A stretch of 64,000 nucleotides of DNA from Mariniphaga sp. (GCA_024636975.1 JAGXGA010000017.1:203154-267153), one strand, 5' to 3'; shown: positions 1 through 8,957, counted from the first letter of the stretch. The notes: a model not told the origin generated them from the letters alone. Made by a program: numbers and translations.

Positions 1-2
1 CG

Positions 3-605
3 GAGTCGGAAGATGAACCTGATGATGTCCTGCAGCCCATCTTTACCGATGATATGCAGCTTTCTGACAATACAACTGTTGCTCCGAAACCGGTTGCTGT
101 TGCTAAACCTGTAGAAAGGAAACCACCGAAAAGGGTTGCTGAACATATGAGGAGTCCTTCAATAAAAGACGCCCTTTCAGGTAAATCGGAAAAAGATAAA
201 ATTTCGGCAGTAGCCCGGCATGAGGCTTATACACAGGTAAGCGAAGTCAAGGAATTTACAGTTGAAGCCTTAGCCCAAAAGTGGAACGATTTTCTGCAAA
301 AGATCGAGGACCGCCCAAATCTACAGTCTACGCTCTCGAAAGTACCCCGATTGGAAGCAGATTACAAATTGATATTGGAAATCGACAATTCGGTTCAGGA
401 CGATTTAATTGGATCGATAAAACCTGAGCTGGTTACCTGGTTAAGAAAGGAATTGCGAAATTCAAATATCCAACTTGTAACCCTAATAACAGAAACAGAA
501 AAAGAAAAGATTATTTATTCCGATTCGGAAAGATATCTTGAGATGCTTAAGCAGAATCCAAGCCTTGAATTACTAAAGCAAAGGTTCAAACTTGATTTTG
601 AATAA
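3..605 (+). CDS. dnaX: DNA polymerase III subunit gamma/tau, C-terminal fragment (5' end outside window)
   Basis: Open frame runs in from the left edge (first full codon at base 3) to a TAA at 603-605; the first in-window ATG at 54 is internal. The visible part holds an acidic stretch, a Pro/Lys/Val-rich linker (KPVAVAKPVERKPPKR) and a roughly 110-residue alpha/beta C-terminal domain ending in KQRFKLDFE. That linker-plus-domain arrangement is what Bacteroidota DnaX proteins show after the AAA+ clamp-loader domain. In the family the subunit loads the sliding clamp and ties the polymerase to the replisome. The ATPase part is not in the window, so the assignment rests on the C-terminal domain only. 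Its stop lies 3 bases from the convergent end of pdxH. Confidence 0.72.
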   Translation, partial: ESEDEPDDVLQPIFTDDMQLSDNTTVAPKPVAVAKPVERKPPKRVAEHMRSPSIKDALSGKSEKDKISAVARHEAYTQVSEVKEFTVEALAQKWNDFLQKIEDRPNLQSTLSKVPRLEADYKLILEIDNSVQDDLIGSIKPELVTWLRKELRNSNIQLVTLITETEKEKIIYSDSERYLEMLKQNPSLELLKQRFKLDFE

Positions 606-608
606 TTT

Positions 609-1271
609 TTATGGTGAAAGTCTTTTGATATTCCAGCCATCTGCAGTTTTTTCATAAATTATCCGGTCGTGCAGGCGACTTATTCTTCCCTGCCAGAATT
701 CAAAATTTTGTGGCACTATACGGTAGCCTCCCCAATAAGGAGGAAGCGGAACAGGCTGATTTTCAAATTTTTTACTGAATTCTTCATAGCGTTTTTCAAG
801 GTATTCACGGGAGGGAATTTCTTCGCTTTGGTTTGAGGCCCAGGCGCTTATCTGACTTTCTATAGGTCGTGTCTGAAAATATTTTTCTGATTGCTCACGA
901 TTGATTTTTTCGGCATATCCAAGTATTTTTACCTGGCGTTCAAGTTTTGACCAGAAAAAATGAAGCCCTGTTGCATTGTTTAATGCAATGGCTTTTCCTT
1001 TTTCTCCATTGTAATTCGTAAAGAAAATAAATCCTTCCTTATCGATAAACTTCAGCAAAACAATCCGTGAGTGAGGAAAACCATCTGTTCCGATAGTAGA
1101 TAGTGTCATGGCTGTAGGCTCCTTCTCACCTGAATCAATCACTTCTTTCATCCATTGGTTGAATTGATCGAAAGGATTGGCTGCAACATTTTTACGCGTT
1201 ATCCCTGAGTAGGTGTATTCATTTCTTAAGGAATCCAGCTTCATTTTTTTGTTTAACCATTTAATAATCAA
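609..1271 (-). CDS. pdxH: Pyridoxamine 5'-phosphate oxidase
   Basis: FMN-dependent enzyme that oxidises pyridoxine/pyridoxamine 5'-phosphate to pyridoxal 5'-phosphate, in the cytoplasm. The 220-residue protein has the family's usual length. Visible landmarks are the FMN-binding strand HSRIVLLK (67-74), FTNYNGEKGKA (84-94), FFWSKLERQVKILG (105-118) and the C-terminal dimerisation signature WQGRISRLHDR (193-203). A second start at Met10 (MKLDSLRNEY) fits the family N-terminus equally well, so the first nine residues are uncertain. It stands alone, convergent with dnaX and divergent from the redoxin gene. Confidence 0.95.
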   Translation of the reverse strand: MIIKWLNKKMKLDSLRNEYTYSGITRKNVAANPFDQFNQWMKEVIDSGEKEPTAMTLSTIGTDGFPHSRIVLLKFIDKEGFIFFTNYNGEKGKAIALNNATGLHFFWSKLERQVKILGYAEKINREQSEKYFQTRPIESQISAWASNQSEEIPSREYLEKRYEEFSKKFENQPVPLPPYWGGYRIVPQNFEFWQGRISRLHDRIIYEKTADGWNIKRLSP

Positions 1272-1359
1272 AATTATTGATGCTTTTGATAAATGAACAT
1301 TTTACTATTGCAAATGTTTTAAAAAAAAGAGTTAATGGTATTTATTTAAACATTCTAAA

Positions 1360-1971
1360 ATGAAAGCTATGAAAAGATTGCTTATTATATTGTTGGTTAT
1401 CGCAACTGTTCCGGCAATAGCAAGTAAAGGAACAACGGGTATTGGAGATAAGGCTACACTTACTGATATTAAAATGCTGGATGTTTCAGGAGAAAAAGTA
1501 TCCCTGGCTGATGTAACAAAAGAGAATGGACTTCTGGTTCTTTTTTCTTCCAACACATGTCCGTTTGTAATGCAATGGCAGGATCGTTATCCTGAGATTA
1601 AGAATTGGGCCGACCAGCACAAGGTGGGAATGATAGTTCTGAATTCGAATTATGGAAATCGTGATGGGGTGGATTCATACGATGCGATGAAGAAACTTGC
1701 TCGTGAGAACAACTACAACTTCCACTATGTAGTAGATGAAGATAGCAAGATTGCAAATGAGTTTGGAGGTCAGACAACTCCTCATGCTTTTCTTTTTGAC
1801 AGCGACCAGAAACTGGTTTATAAAGGGGCACTTGACGACAATTATAAAAGTGCAGATGGTGTAAAAAAGGCATATGTGAAAGATGCTATAGAAAGCCTTT
1901 CAAATGACAACGAAATAGCTGTAGCAGAAACAAAACCTGTCGGCTGCAGTATTAAACGTAAAACGAATTAG
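1360..1971 (+). CDS. Exported thioredoxin-like / AhpC-TSA family protein
   Basis: N-terminal signal peptide (about 1-22, hydrophobic LLIILLVIATVPAIA), then a redoxin fold. The active-site region reads SSNTCPF (64-69 or so) with a single cysteine, Cys67, where classical thioredoxins have CxxC. A second cysteine sits at 196 in the C-terminal motif VGCSIKR. Members of this branch keep the TCPF and GCSIK cysteines, so a peroxidase-like or two-Cys resolving mechanism is an inference; no substrate can be named. Met4 is an alternative start. A strong hairpin terminator follows directly. No partner gene is adjacent in the same direction. Confidence 0.82.
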   Translation: MKAMKRLLIILLVIATVPAIASKGTTGIGDKATLTDIKMLDVSGEKVSLADVTKENGLLVLFSSNTCPFVMQWQDRYPEIKNWADQHKVGMIVLNSNYGNRDGVDSYDAMKKLARENNYNFHYVVDEDSKIANEFGGQTTPHAFLFDSDQKLVYKGALDDNYKSADGVKKAYVKDAIESLSNDNEIAVAETKPVGCSIKRKTN

Positions 1972-1993
1972 TCTGTTGTATAAACTATAAAGG

Positions 1994-2026
1994 ACCTTGT
2001 CTGGCTTTGCCGGGCAAGGTTTTTTT
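1994..2026 (+). terminator. Rho-independent terminator of the redoxin gene
   Basis: An 11-pair stem (ACCTTGTCTGG with CCGGGCAAGGT, three G-T pairs) closes a five-base loop CTTTG and is followed by T7 at 2020-2026. It lies between the redoxin stop and the convergent rsmD stop codon (2025-2027), so it serves mainly the plus strand. Confidence 0.88.
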
Positions 2027-2558
2027 ATGCAGTAAAAAAGCTGAAGTGTACTTTGCCGTATTTTCGGAGTTCTGTGAATTGGGGAAATTTGGAAAAGTCA
2101 TGACTTTTTGAATGTTCCAGTATAAGTAAGCCATTCTCTTTTAAAACGCCTGTTCCGAAGACGGATGTTGGAATTTCTTTTATGTAAGAGAATTCATAGG
2201 GAGGATCGGCAAAAATTATATCGAAGCTGAAGGGACAGTTTTTCAGGAAACGAAATGTATCGTCCTGAATAACCCGGGCATTTTCCGCACCTAGTTGCTC
2301 TATCGTTTTCCGTATGAAGCGAATGTGGTGATGATCTTTGTCGACAAGTGTTACTTCGCCGGCTCCTCTGCTGAGAAATTCATAGCCTATGCTTCCGGTT
2401 CCTGAGAAGAGATCGAGAACTCTCATATCGGTAAAATCAATTCGGTTGGCCAGTATATTAAACAGGCTTTCCTTTGCCAGATCGGTGGTTGGCCTGGCGG
2501 TAAATCGTTTATCCGGATTAAATACCCTTCCTTTATATATTCCTCCAACTATACGCAT
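2025..2558 (-). CDS. rsmD: 16S rRNA (guanine(966)-N(2))-methyltransferase
   Basis: SAM-dependent methyltransferase that modifies G966 of 16S rRNA during 30S assembly. The N-terminus MRIVGGIYKGR and the ARPTTDLAKESLFNIL segment are typical of RsmD. The SAM-binding loop LDLFSGTGSIGYE is at 48-60 and the catalytic DPPY at 118-121. Length (177) is normal. It is the last gene of a three-gene minus-strand operon with 3-base gaps (210-aa protein, DUF3822 protein, rsmD), an order seen often in Bacteroidota. Confidence 0.95.
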   Translation of the reverse strand: MRIVGGIYKGRVFNPDKRFTARPTTDLAKESLFNILANRIDFTDMRVLDLFSGTGSIGYEFLSRGAGEVTLVDKDHHHIRFIRKTIEQLGAENARVIQDDTFRFLKNCPFSFDIIFADPPYEFSYIKEIPTSVFGTGVLKENGLLILEHSKSHDFSKFPQFTELRKYGKVHFSFFTA

Positions 2559-2561
2559 AGG

Positions 2562-3380
2562 TCAGAACAAAACAAAAAACCGGTGCAATGGTTCTTTAAA
2601 TATTTCAGAATTATAATGGATATCGGGAGTAAGGAACACATCTCTGCTGAAAAATTTCTTTAAACTTCCATGGATTTCTCCCTTTGGGATAATTTCACCA
2701 GCCATAAAAATAGCAGTTTTTTCAGGTACAAGGTTTAATTTCTTCACCGCAGCCAGAGCATAATAGATTACGTCACTTGAATTGGCATAATTGTAACTAT
2801 TTATAACCTTCAGACTATCATTGGAGAGAAGAATTAATGAAAAGTTCTTTTTACTGAAATAAATTGCCATTGAACTTTTCTTTAAATCCGTTAGCTTTTG
2901 CAATTCGTTATCTAATAGGACTATCGGGTGTAAGGGCTTAGTTCCTGGAAACAACTGCTCCAACTCCTCAGAGAGATTCAGGGAAACTGGAAAAATCAGA
3001 TTTCCGGATGCGTTTGGCAGGTAATTTTCTGCAAATATACTTCCCTCTGAATTTCCAAGAACAAGATTACCAGTAGTCTCCAGATTTCCGGAATCATAGT
3101 ATTCAGATGGAATAAAGGTGAAATTTTCAGAATGAAAGATAATCCTTACGTCTCTGTATTTTTTTTGGAGAATTTCGTTGCTAAGAACCCATTCCTTAAA
3201 ACGGCGTCCAAGAAATCTGTTTGAGCTCAATTCAATGGGAGAGCTGGCTAAAGCAAGAAGTTTCTTCTGATTTGCATTTATAATAGAAAAAGAAAATCCA
3301 TCCAGGCTTACCTGGATGGATAATTTATATTCTTCTATGCGATTAATATCGAATCCTGGATCTGTAATCAGGCCAGTCAT
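2562..3380 (-). CDS. DUF3822 family protein
   Basis: A 272-residue protein, no signal peptide and no membrane segment. I recognise the DUF3822 family, which is nearly limited to Bacteroidota and regularly sits directly upstream of rsmD. Its repeated beta-rich halves (SIQVSLDGFSFSIINANQKKLLAL near the N-terminus, MAIYFSKKNFSLILLSNDSLKV near residue 190) suggest an actin/hexokinase-like (ASKHA) duplication; this is inference from pattern only. Function is unknown. The tight spacing on both sides indicates co-transcription with rsmD. Confidence 0.8.
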   Translation of the reverse strand: MTGLITDPGFDINRIEEYKLSIQVSLDGFSFSIINANQKKLLALASSPIELSSNRFLGRRFKEWVLSNEILQKKYRDVRIIFHSENFTFIPSEYYDSGNLETTGNLVLGNSEGSIFAENYLPNASGNLIFPVSLNLSEELEQLFPGTKPLHPIVLLDNELQKLTDLKKSSMAIYFSKKNFSLILLSNDSLKVINSYNYANSSDVIYYALAAVKKLNLVPEKTAIFMAGEIIPKGEIHGSLKKFFSRDVFLTPDIHYNSEIFKEPLHRFFVLF

Positions 3381-3383
3381 TAT

Positions 3384-4016
3384 TTATTCCCAGTTTCCGG
3401 CGTTATTCACAGTTTCAGTTAAAGAACCAACTTTTAGTCCCGGATATTTTTCATTCAACCTGCGTTGCTCATTCATATTTATTACAAACTGACGGTCGAG
3501 TCCTCTTAAAATGATGTTATTGTGTGCTTTTGCTTCAAAAACAGGGACTTGAATACCTGAACCGGTAGTTACAATATTCTGGCCCAGCATAAATTCGGCA
3601 GTAGTATCAGGAATAGGAATGAACTTCAACTCATCGGGATTGAAATTTGGTGTAAAAAGAGCTTCTTTTACACTTACCCTCATCGTATCACGGATGATCA
3701 GGCCCATTTCGACAGCTTTTCTTTCAGTAATTTTTGCTTCAATCATGCTGTCGGAAAGTTCACCAATCTTCCTTACGTTTCTTACTGAATCATATTTAAT
3801 GAAGTCAATAAGAGTATCCCAGCTCCCGGTAAAGCGGCCATAGATATCTCTGTAGGCCAGCTGAGCTTTTCTAATGTCTTTAAGCTTTTCAATGGTTGCC
3901 TCGTAGCGGTCATCTTTAGCTTTTTCAAAATCAATTGGCTTCTGGATACCTGCATAGATAAAATAAGTCAAGCCAATTGCTACAACAATAAGTGAAATTT
4001 GAATAACGGTCCTCAT
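3384..4016 (-). CDS. Membrane-anchored conserved protein, function unknown
   Basis: A 210-residue protein with one N-terminal membrane segment (about 5-24, ISLIVVAIGLTYFIYAGI) and the rest outside the cytoplasm or facing it as an anchored domain. The KLKDIRKAQLAYRDIYGRFTGSWDTLIDFI part resembles the helical start of pilin-like or pseudopilin domains, but no cleavage motif is present, so I do not assign that. It opens the operon with the DUF3822 gene and rsmD and has a good -10-like element 36 bases upstream. Confidence 0.75.
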   Translation of the reverse strand: MRTVIQISLIVVAIGLTYFIYAGIQKPIDFEKAKDDRYEATIEKLKDIRKAQLAYRDIYGRFTGSWDTLIDFIKYDSVRNVRKIGELSDSMIEAKITERKAVEMGLIIRDTMRVSVKEALFTPNFNPDELKFIPIPDTTAEFMLGQNIVTTGSGIQVPVFEAKAHNNIILRGLDRQFVINMNEQRRLNEKYPGLKVGSLTETVNNAGNWE

Positions 4017-4051
4017 CTTTATAGTTTTAATAAGATTATAATCGAATCAGT

Positions 4052-4060
4052 GCAAAATTA
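4052..4060 (-). promoter_or_regulatory. Putative -7 promoter element of the rsmD operon
   Basis: On the minus strand the bases read TAATTTTGC, an exact match to the Bacteroidota -7 consensus TAnnTTTGY, placed so that transcription would start about 30 bases before the operon's ATG. No clear TTTG occurs 19 bases further upstream, so the -33 element is weak. Confidence 0.5.
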
Positions 4061-4108
4061 TAAAAAAAAATAAATTACCTTCCTCTGTAGTTTGTTATTT
4101 TAGCGGTT

Positions 4109-5539
4109 ATGATAAAAAATCATGTAAAGTCGTTACTCGAACAAAATTTACCCTTTATTCCTACCCATTGTCAGAATGAACTAATAAATGGATTATCGGA
4201 ATATATTACATCTGATCAGCAGGATATTATTCTGTTGATGAAAGGCTTTGCGGGAACAGGAAAAACAAGTATGATTAATGTTCTGACCCGGACACTGGCA
4301 TCTTTAAAAATTAAAGCTGTTTTACTTGCACCAACCGGCAGGGCTGCCAAAGTAATGGCTGGTTATACCTCCATGCCAGCTTTTACAATTCATAAAAAGA
4401 TATACCGGCAACAATCGTCGGCTGATGGAGCCGGTCGCTTTGTTCTTGATAAAAACCTTCATAAGGATACCTGGTTCATTGTTGACGAAGCTTCTATGAT
4501 TACGAATGCAAGTAATGAAAACTCATTGTTTGGCAGTGGAAATCTTCTGGACGACTTGCTTGAATATGTTTATTCAGGAGCAAACTGCCGATTGTTACTG
4601 GCAGGCGATACTGCCCAGCTTCCTCCGGTTGGTCTTAGTATTAGCCCTGCACTGGAAGCATACAGGTTGAAAGAACATGGTTTCGAAGTAAAAGAATACA
4701 TTTTGACAGAGGTGGTAAGGCAAAGTTCTGATTCGGGCATCCTTTCCTGTGCAACCCAATTAAGGAATCATATCGAAGAAAATGATTCAAATGGTTTTTT
4801 AACTCTTCATCAGGAATTATTTGCCGACGTCATCAGACTTTCGGGGGAAGAATTAATTGAGCAAATTTCTGCATGTTACGAAAGATATGGCCTGTATGAA
4901 ACGACTATTGTAACCCGGTCAAATAAGAGAGCCAATCTATACAATAAAGGTATCAGGGGGTCCATTCTTTACAGGGAGAATGAGATTGAGCGTGGTGATT
5001 TGCTCATGGTGGTCAAAAACAATTATTATTGGGTAAATGAGGACAGCGGAATGGACTTTATAGCCAACGGGGAAATGGCAGAGGTGGTTTCTATTTATGG
5101 CTATGAAGAGCTGTATGGTTTTCGGTATGCCGATGTCAGCCTAAGGTTTGTTGACTACAATGATGTTGAAATAGACTGCAAAATATTTCTGGATGTTTTG
5201 TCAATAGAAACTGCTTCCTTTTCCCAGGAACAAAACAGGCAGCTTTTTGAATCGGTTGCAGAAGATTATACAGATATTGGAAACAAGAAGGAGCGCTGGA
5301 AAAAGATAAGAGAGAATCCATATTTCAATGCACTTCAGGTAAAGTATGCCTATGCTCTGACTTGCCATAAAGCACAGGGAGGGCAGTGGAAAGCTGTATT
5401 TGTAGACCATGGGTACCTCGTGGAGGAGATGCTTGATCAGGATTATTACCGCTGGTTGTATACTGCGTTTACAAGGCCGGTAGAAAAACTGTTCCTGGTG
5501 AATTTTAACAAGAAATTCTTTGAGCCTGCCGAAAATTAA
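4109..5539 (+). CDS. RecD-like superfamily 1 DNA helicase / AAA ATPase
   Basis: A 476-residue SF1B-type helicase. Motif I (Walker A) GFAGTGKTS is at 46-54, the motif Ia-like PTGRAAKV at 75-82, Walker B IVDEAS at 124-129, motif III LLAGDTAQLPPVG at about 163-175, and the C-terminal UvrD_C_2 box YALTCHKAQGGQW near 415. These match RecD2/Dda-like proteins, but it lacks the long N-terminal region of RecD2, so it is the short single-protein form common in Bacteroidota. Likely role: ATP-driven unwinding in repair or recombination; the exact substrate is not deducible. Its TAA overlaps the TAA of the convergent rnz by shared bases 5536-5539. Confidence 0.85.
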   Translation: MIKNHVKSLLEQNLPFIPTHCQNELINGLSEYITSDQQDIILLMKGFAGTGKTSMINVLTRTLASLKIKAVLLAPTGRAAKVMAGYTSMPAFTIHKKIYRQQSSADGAGRFVLDKNLHKDTWFIVDEASMITNASNENSLFGSGNLLDDLLEYVYSGANCRLLLAGDTAQLPPVGLSISPALEAYRLKEHGFEVKEYILTEVVRQSSDSGILSCATQLRNHIEENDSNGFLTLHQELFADVIRLSGEELIEQISACYERYGLYETTIVTRSNKRANLYNKGIRGSILYRENEIERGDLLMVVKNNYYWVNEDSGMDFIANGEMAEVVSIYGYEELYGFRYADVSLRFVDYNDVEIDCKIFLDVLSIETASFSQEQNRQLFESVAEDYTDIGNKKERWKKIRENPYFNALQVKYAYALTCHKAQGGQWKAVFVDHGYLVEEMLDQDYYRWLYTAFTRPVEKLFLVNFNKKFFEPAEN

Positions 5540-6468
5540 TGATGCCGCTGCTTTTGGCTTACCGAATATTTATTACCCTCAACAGCAATTTCGGTATTGG
5601 GAAAAATGGATCTGGCTTCGTTTGCAAATGGCTCATCATTGTCGTATCGCGATGAAAAGTGACCGATAATCAATTTACCTACCTCAGCCATTTGGGCCAT
5701 CTTAGCTGCATCCTTTGCCGTTGAATGGTATGTTTTATCTGCCCAGTCGCGCAGTTCTTCAGTAAAGGTAGCTTCGTGATATAACAAATCGACTCCTTTT
5801 ATGATCTCAGCTATCGGAGGATGAAATGCCGTATCGGCAGAAAAGGCATAGGAGCGGGGATGGGGTGGAGGAGTAGTAAGTTCGCTGTTTGGGATGGTAT
5901 CCCCACTGGCAGTAACAAAATCGGCTCCTTTTTTAATGTTTTTTATCTGCTCAATTGGAATCTGATACCTGGCAATGCTTTCCTTGTTAATGTTGGCTTC
6001 CCTTTGTTTTTCGCGAAATAAAAATCCACTACAGTTGATACTATGCTTTACAGGAAATGAAAATACTTCCACCTTTTTATCTTCATATATTCTTTCCGCT
6101 TTTTTAAAGTTTAGCGGATGAAAGATGACATCGAACTGCATGTCTCCTTTTAAAAAATCAAGCTGGGGTTGAATTACATCTTTAAGTTGAGACGGGGAAT
6201 AAATGTGAATATTGTTTTTTAACCCTAGCAGGTTGAAGGTGGAAATCAACCCAATTAAACCATAAAAGTGGTCGCCATGCAGATGCGATATGAATATGTG
6301 CTTTATTTTACCAAATCCTATCTTTTGTTTTCTTAGCTGGATTTGGGTTCCTTCACCACAGTCGATTAAAAAAAACCGCTCAAGTACATTAAGTACCTGA
6401 GCGGTTGGATATTTTTCAGAAGTTGGTATTGCTGAACTGCTTCCTAATATGGTTAACTCAAAAGTCAT
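5536..6468 (-). CDS. rnz: Ribonuclease Z
   Basis: Metallo-beta-lactamase-fold endonuclease that cuts the 3' trailer from tRNA precursors. Zinc-binding HLHGDH is at 62-67, DCGEGTQIQLRK at 36-47 is the RNase Z-specific loop, ADTAF (near 212) and GHFSSRYDN (near 269) supply further ligands. Length 310 is normal for the bacterial short form. It is followed on the same strand side by nothing; upstream on the same strand lies the STAS gene with only 5 bases between, so the two are probably co-transcribed. Confidence 0.95.
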   Translation of the reverse strand: MTFELTILGSSSAIPTSEKYPTAQVLNVLERFFLIDCGEGTQIQLRKQKIGFGKIKHIFISHLHGDHFYGLIGLISTFNLLGLKNNIHIYSPSQLKDVIQPQLDFLKGDMQFDVIFHPLNFKKAERIYEDKKVEVFSFPVKHSINCSGFLFREKQREANINKESIARYQIPIEQIKNIKKGADFVTASGDTIPNSELTTPPPHPRSYAFSADTAFHPPIAEIIKGVDLLYHEATFTEELRDWADKTYHSTAKDAAKMAQMAEVGKLIIGHFSSRYDNDEPFANEARSIFPNTEIAVEGNKYSVSQKQRHH

Positions 6469-6473
6469 ACCAT

Positions 6474-6827
6474 CTAGAGTTCCTTTTTTCTGCTTAGCAA
6501 ATCTACAGCTTCTTCAACTGATTTGGTTATTAGCAGAACTGTATGGAGCATTGATATTCTTATCAAATATTCCACATCGGGCTGCAGCCCGCAAAGGATG
6601 AAAGTGCCAATGTTGTTTTCGCACAATCTGTTACCAACAAGGATAGCCCGCAATCCCGATGAGTCACAATAACTGCAGTTACTCAAATCGAGTATTATGT
6701 TGCTTTCCCCGTTATTGGTCAGCTTTACAAACTCTGTTTTTAAATCCGGTGCATTGTTTGCATCAAGCCTTTCGGAATCCAGATTTACAAGCGTAAATTC
6801 TTCTTTCTTTAATATCTCAGTTGACAT
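6474..6827 (-). CDS. STAS-domain protein (anti-sigma factor antagonist type)
   Basis: A 117-residue single STAS domain. The core strand IILDLSNCSYCDSSGLRA (44-61) carries the DSSGL motif whose first or second serine (56/57) is the phosphorylation site in SpoIIAA/RsbV proteins. No kinase, phosphatase or sigma factor gene is nearby, so its partner is not visible. It sits between rpsA and rnz with 48 and 5 base gaps, all on one strand. Calling it a sigma-regulation protein is therefore by family only. Confidence 0.85.
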   Translation of the reverse strand: MSTEILKKEEFTLVNLDSERLDANNAPDLKTEFVKLTNNGESNIILDLSNCSYCDSSGLRAILVGNRLCENNIGTFILCGLQPDVEYLIRISMLHTVLLITKSVEEAVDLLSRKKEL

Positions 6828-6875
6828 GAATACAATTTACAAAAAACCGGTTATTAAAAACAACCATTAAAGGAT

Positions 6876-8957
6876 TTATTTTTTATCATCCTCTTTTTTC
6901 TCTTTTTTCTCATCCTTTTCCATCTGACTTTTCAAAGCAGCCAAATCAGAAATATCACCAAGAGTTGTTTTCTCCATGTTATCGTTTACAGACTTAACAG
7001 CTTTTTTTGCAGAACGCCCTTGCGCTTTACGTTTTGTTGTATCCTCTGCACGTTTTTCATCTTCAAAAACCCTTGAGTGAGAAACTATAATTCTCTTGGC
7101 TGATTTATTGAATTCAATTACCTTGAAATCAAGTTTCTCATCCTGTTTCGCCTGAATACCATCTTCTTTTACAAGATGACGTGGAGTAGCAAAACCTTCA
7201 ACTCCATAGGGCAATGCAACAACTGCACCTTTATCCATCAGGTCTACAACAGTTCCTTCGTGAATGGAATCGGTAGTGAAAATTGTTTCGAATACATCCC
7301 ATGGATTTTCTTCCAGTTGTTTGTGGCCAAGGCTCAAACGACGGTTTTCTGTATCAATATCAAGTACTACAACTTCAATTTCCTCTCCTATAGAAGTGAA
7401 CTCCGACGGGTGTTTGATTTTTTTCGTCCAGCTCAAATCTGAGATGTGAATCAAACCGTCTACTCCTTCAGTAATTTCTACGAAAACGCCAAAATTGGTG
7501 AAATTGCGTACCACTGAAGTGTGTTTTGTTCCCACACCATAGTTTTCTTCAATTTTTTCCCAAGGATCATTTTTCAATTGTTTCATTCCCAGTGACATCT
7601 TGCGTTCTTCACGATCGAGCGTAAGAATTACTGCTTCCACTTCTTCCCCAACTTTCAAGAAGTCCTGTGCACTGCGCAAATGTTGGCTCCATGACATTTC
7701 TGAAACATGGATAAGGCCTTCAACTCCGGGAGCAATTTCTACAAATGCACCGTAATCGGCGAGGACTACTACTTTACCTTTTACTTTATCACCCAATTTG
7801 AGGTTTTCATCAAGTTTATCCCAAGGATGAGGGGTAAGCTGTTTCAAGCCAAGAGCGATTCGTTTTTTGTCGTCATCAAAATCGAGAATAACCACGTTTA
7901 ATTTCTGGTCAAGTTCCACGATTTCAGTGGGGTGAGATATGCGTCCCCATGAAAGGTCTGTAATATGGATAAGGCCATCAACTCCGCCAAGGTCCATAAA
8001 TACACCGTAGGAAGTAATGTTTTTAACAGTTCCTTCCAATACCTGTCCTTTCTCCAGTTTAGCAATGATCTCTTTTTTCTGTTGTTCCAGTTCGGCTTCA
8101 ATGAGTGCTTTATGAGAAACCACAACATTCCTGTATTCATGGTTAATCTTAACTACCTTGAATTCCATGCTTTTACCAACGAATACATCGTAATCCCGAA
8201 TCGGTTTAACATCAATTTGTGAACCTGGTAAGAAAGCCTCGATTCCAAATACGTCTACAATCATACCACCTTTTGTGCGGCATTTAATGTATCCTTTAAT
8301 GATCTCATTTTTGTCAAGAGCTTCATTTACACGGTCCCATGAACGGGTAGCGCGTGCTTTTTTATGCGACAGAATCATCTGTCCTTTTTTATCTTCAAGG
8401 CTCTCGATGTAAACTTCCACTTTATCGCCAACCTTCAGTTCGGGATTGTATCGGAATTCATTCACACTAACAATACCGTCTGATTTGTAGCCGATATCAA
8501 CTACAACTTCACGTTTGTTTAATGCAATAACAGTACCATCCAGCACCTCTTTTTCGGTAACTGTGTTTAAGGTATTGTCATACATTTGTTCAAGATTTTC
8601 CCTTTGTGACCTGGAGTAAGTGTCAAGACCAGTTTCAAGACTGCTCCAGTCAAAGTCGTCATTTTCTTCTTCTGCTTTTTCTTCAGCAGGTGTTTCTTCA
8701 GTTTTTTGTGCTGATGGTTCCGTTGCTTCTTCAGATTCAGTTTCTTCAATAGCCTCAGCGCTGGTCTCAGGTAATTCTACCTGTTGTTCTAATTCAGTTT
8801 TTTCTTCCTGGGCTTCAATAACTTCCTCGTCCTTTTCCTCTGTGCTGTTTAGTTCTGTAGGATTTTTACTAACTTCGGGGGATGCACCATTCTGAACCGG
8901 ATTCTCAGATACATTCTGTTCTTCCTGTTCTACTTTTTCATTTTTCTTTTCTGTCAT
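6876..8957 (-). CDS. rpsA: 30S ribosomal protein S1 with acidic N-terminal extension
   Basis: A 693-residue S1. Residues about 1-130 are low-complexity, rich in Glu/Thr/Ala, ending in DDFDWSSLETGLDTYSRSQ; then six S1 (OB-fold) repeats span about 138-625, with repeated signatures such as GAFVEIAPGVEGLIHVSEMSW, GVFVEITEGVDGLIHISDLSW (each shown here in part) and ISLGLKQL-like ends; the tail is Lys/Glu-rich. S1 recruits mRNA to the 30S subunit; Bacteroidota mRNAs generally lack strong Shine-Dalgarno sites, which makes S1 important there. Six repeats equal the Escherichia coli number, so the extension is the unusual part. It has the best promoter in the window. Confidence 0.95.
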   Translation of the reverse strand: MTEKKNEKVEQEEQNVSENPVQNGASPEVSKNPTELNSTEEKDEEVIEAQEEKTELEQQVELPETSAEAIEETESEEATEPSAQKTEETPAEEKAEEENDDFDWSSLETGLDTYSRSQRENLEQMYDNTLNTVTEKEVLDGTVIALNKREVVVDIGYKSDGIVSVNEFRYNPELKVGDKVEVYIESLEDKKGQMILSHKKARATRSWDRVNEALDKNEIIKGYIKCRTKGGMIVDVFGIEAFLPGSQIDVKPIRDYDVFVGKSMEFKVVKINHEYRNVVVSHKALIEAELEQQKKEIIAKLEKGQVLEGTVKNITSYGVFMDLGGVDGLIHITDLSWGRISHPTEIVELDQKLNVVILDFDDDKKRIALGLKQLTPHPWDKLDENLKLGDKVKGKVVVLADYGAFVEIAPGVEGLIHVSEMSWSQHLRSAQDFLKVGEEVEAVILTLDREERKMSLGMKQLKNDPWEKIEENYGVGTKHTSVVRNFTNFGVFVEITEGVDGLIHISDLSWTKKIKHPSEFTSIGEEIEVVVLDIDTENRRLSLGHKQLEENPWDVFETIFTTDSIHEGTVVDLMDKGAVVALPYGVEGFATPRHLVKEDGIQAKQDEKLDFKVIEFNKSAKRIIVSHSRVFEDEKRAEDTTKRKAQGRSAKKAVKSVNDNMEKTTLGDISDLAALKSQMEKDEKKEKKEDDKK

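Noticed and set aside
3384..4016. Pseudopilin identity for the 210-residue membrane protein
   Set aside because: The helix and following YRDIYGRF stretch are suggestive, but the Gly-x-x-x-x-Glu prepilin cleavage motif is lacking.
8620..8895. Plus-strand frame of 91 codons opposite the rpsA acidic tail
   Set aside because: Ser-rich mirror of GAA/GCT-rich coding sequence on the other strand; typical artefact.
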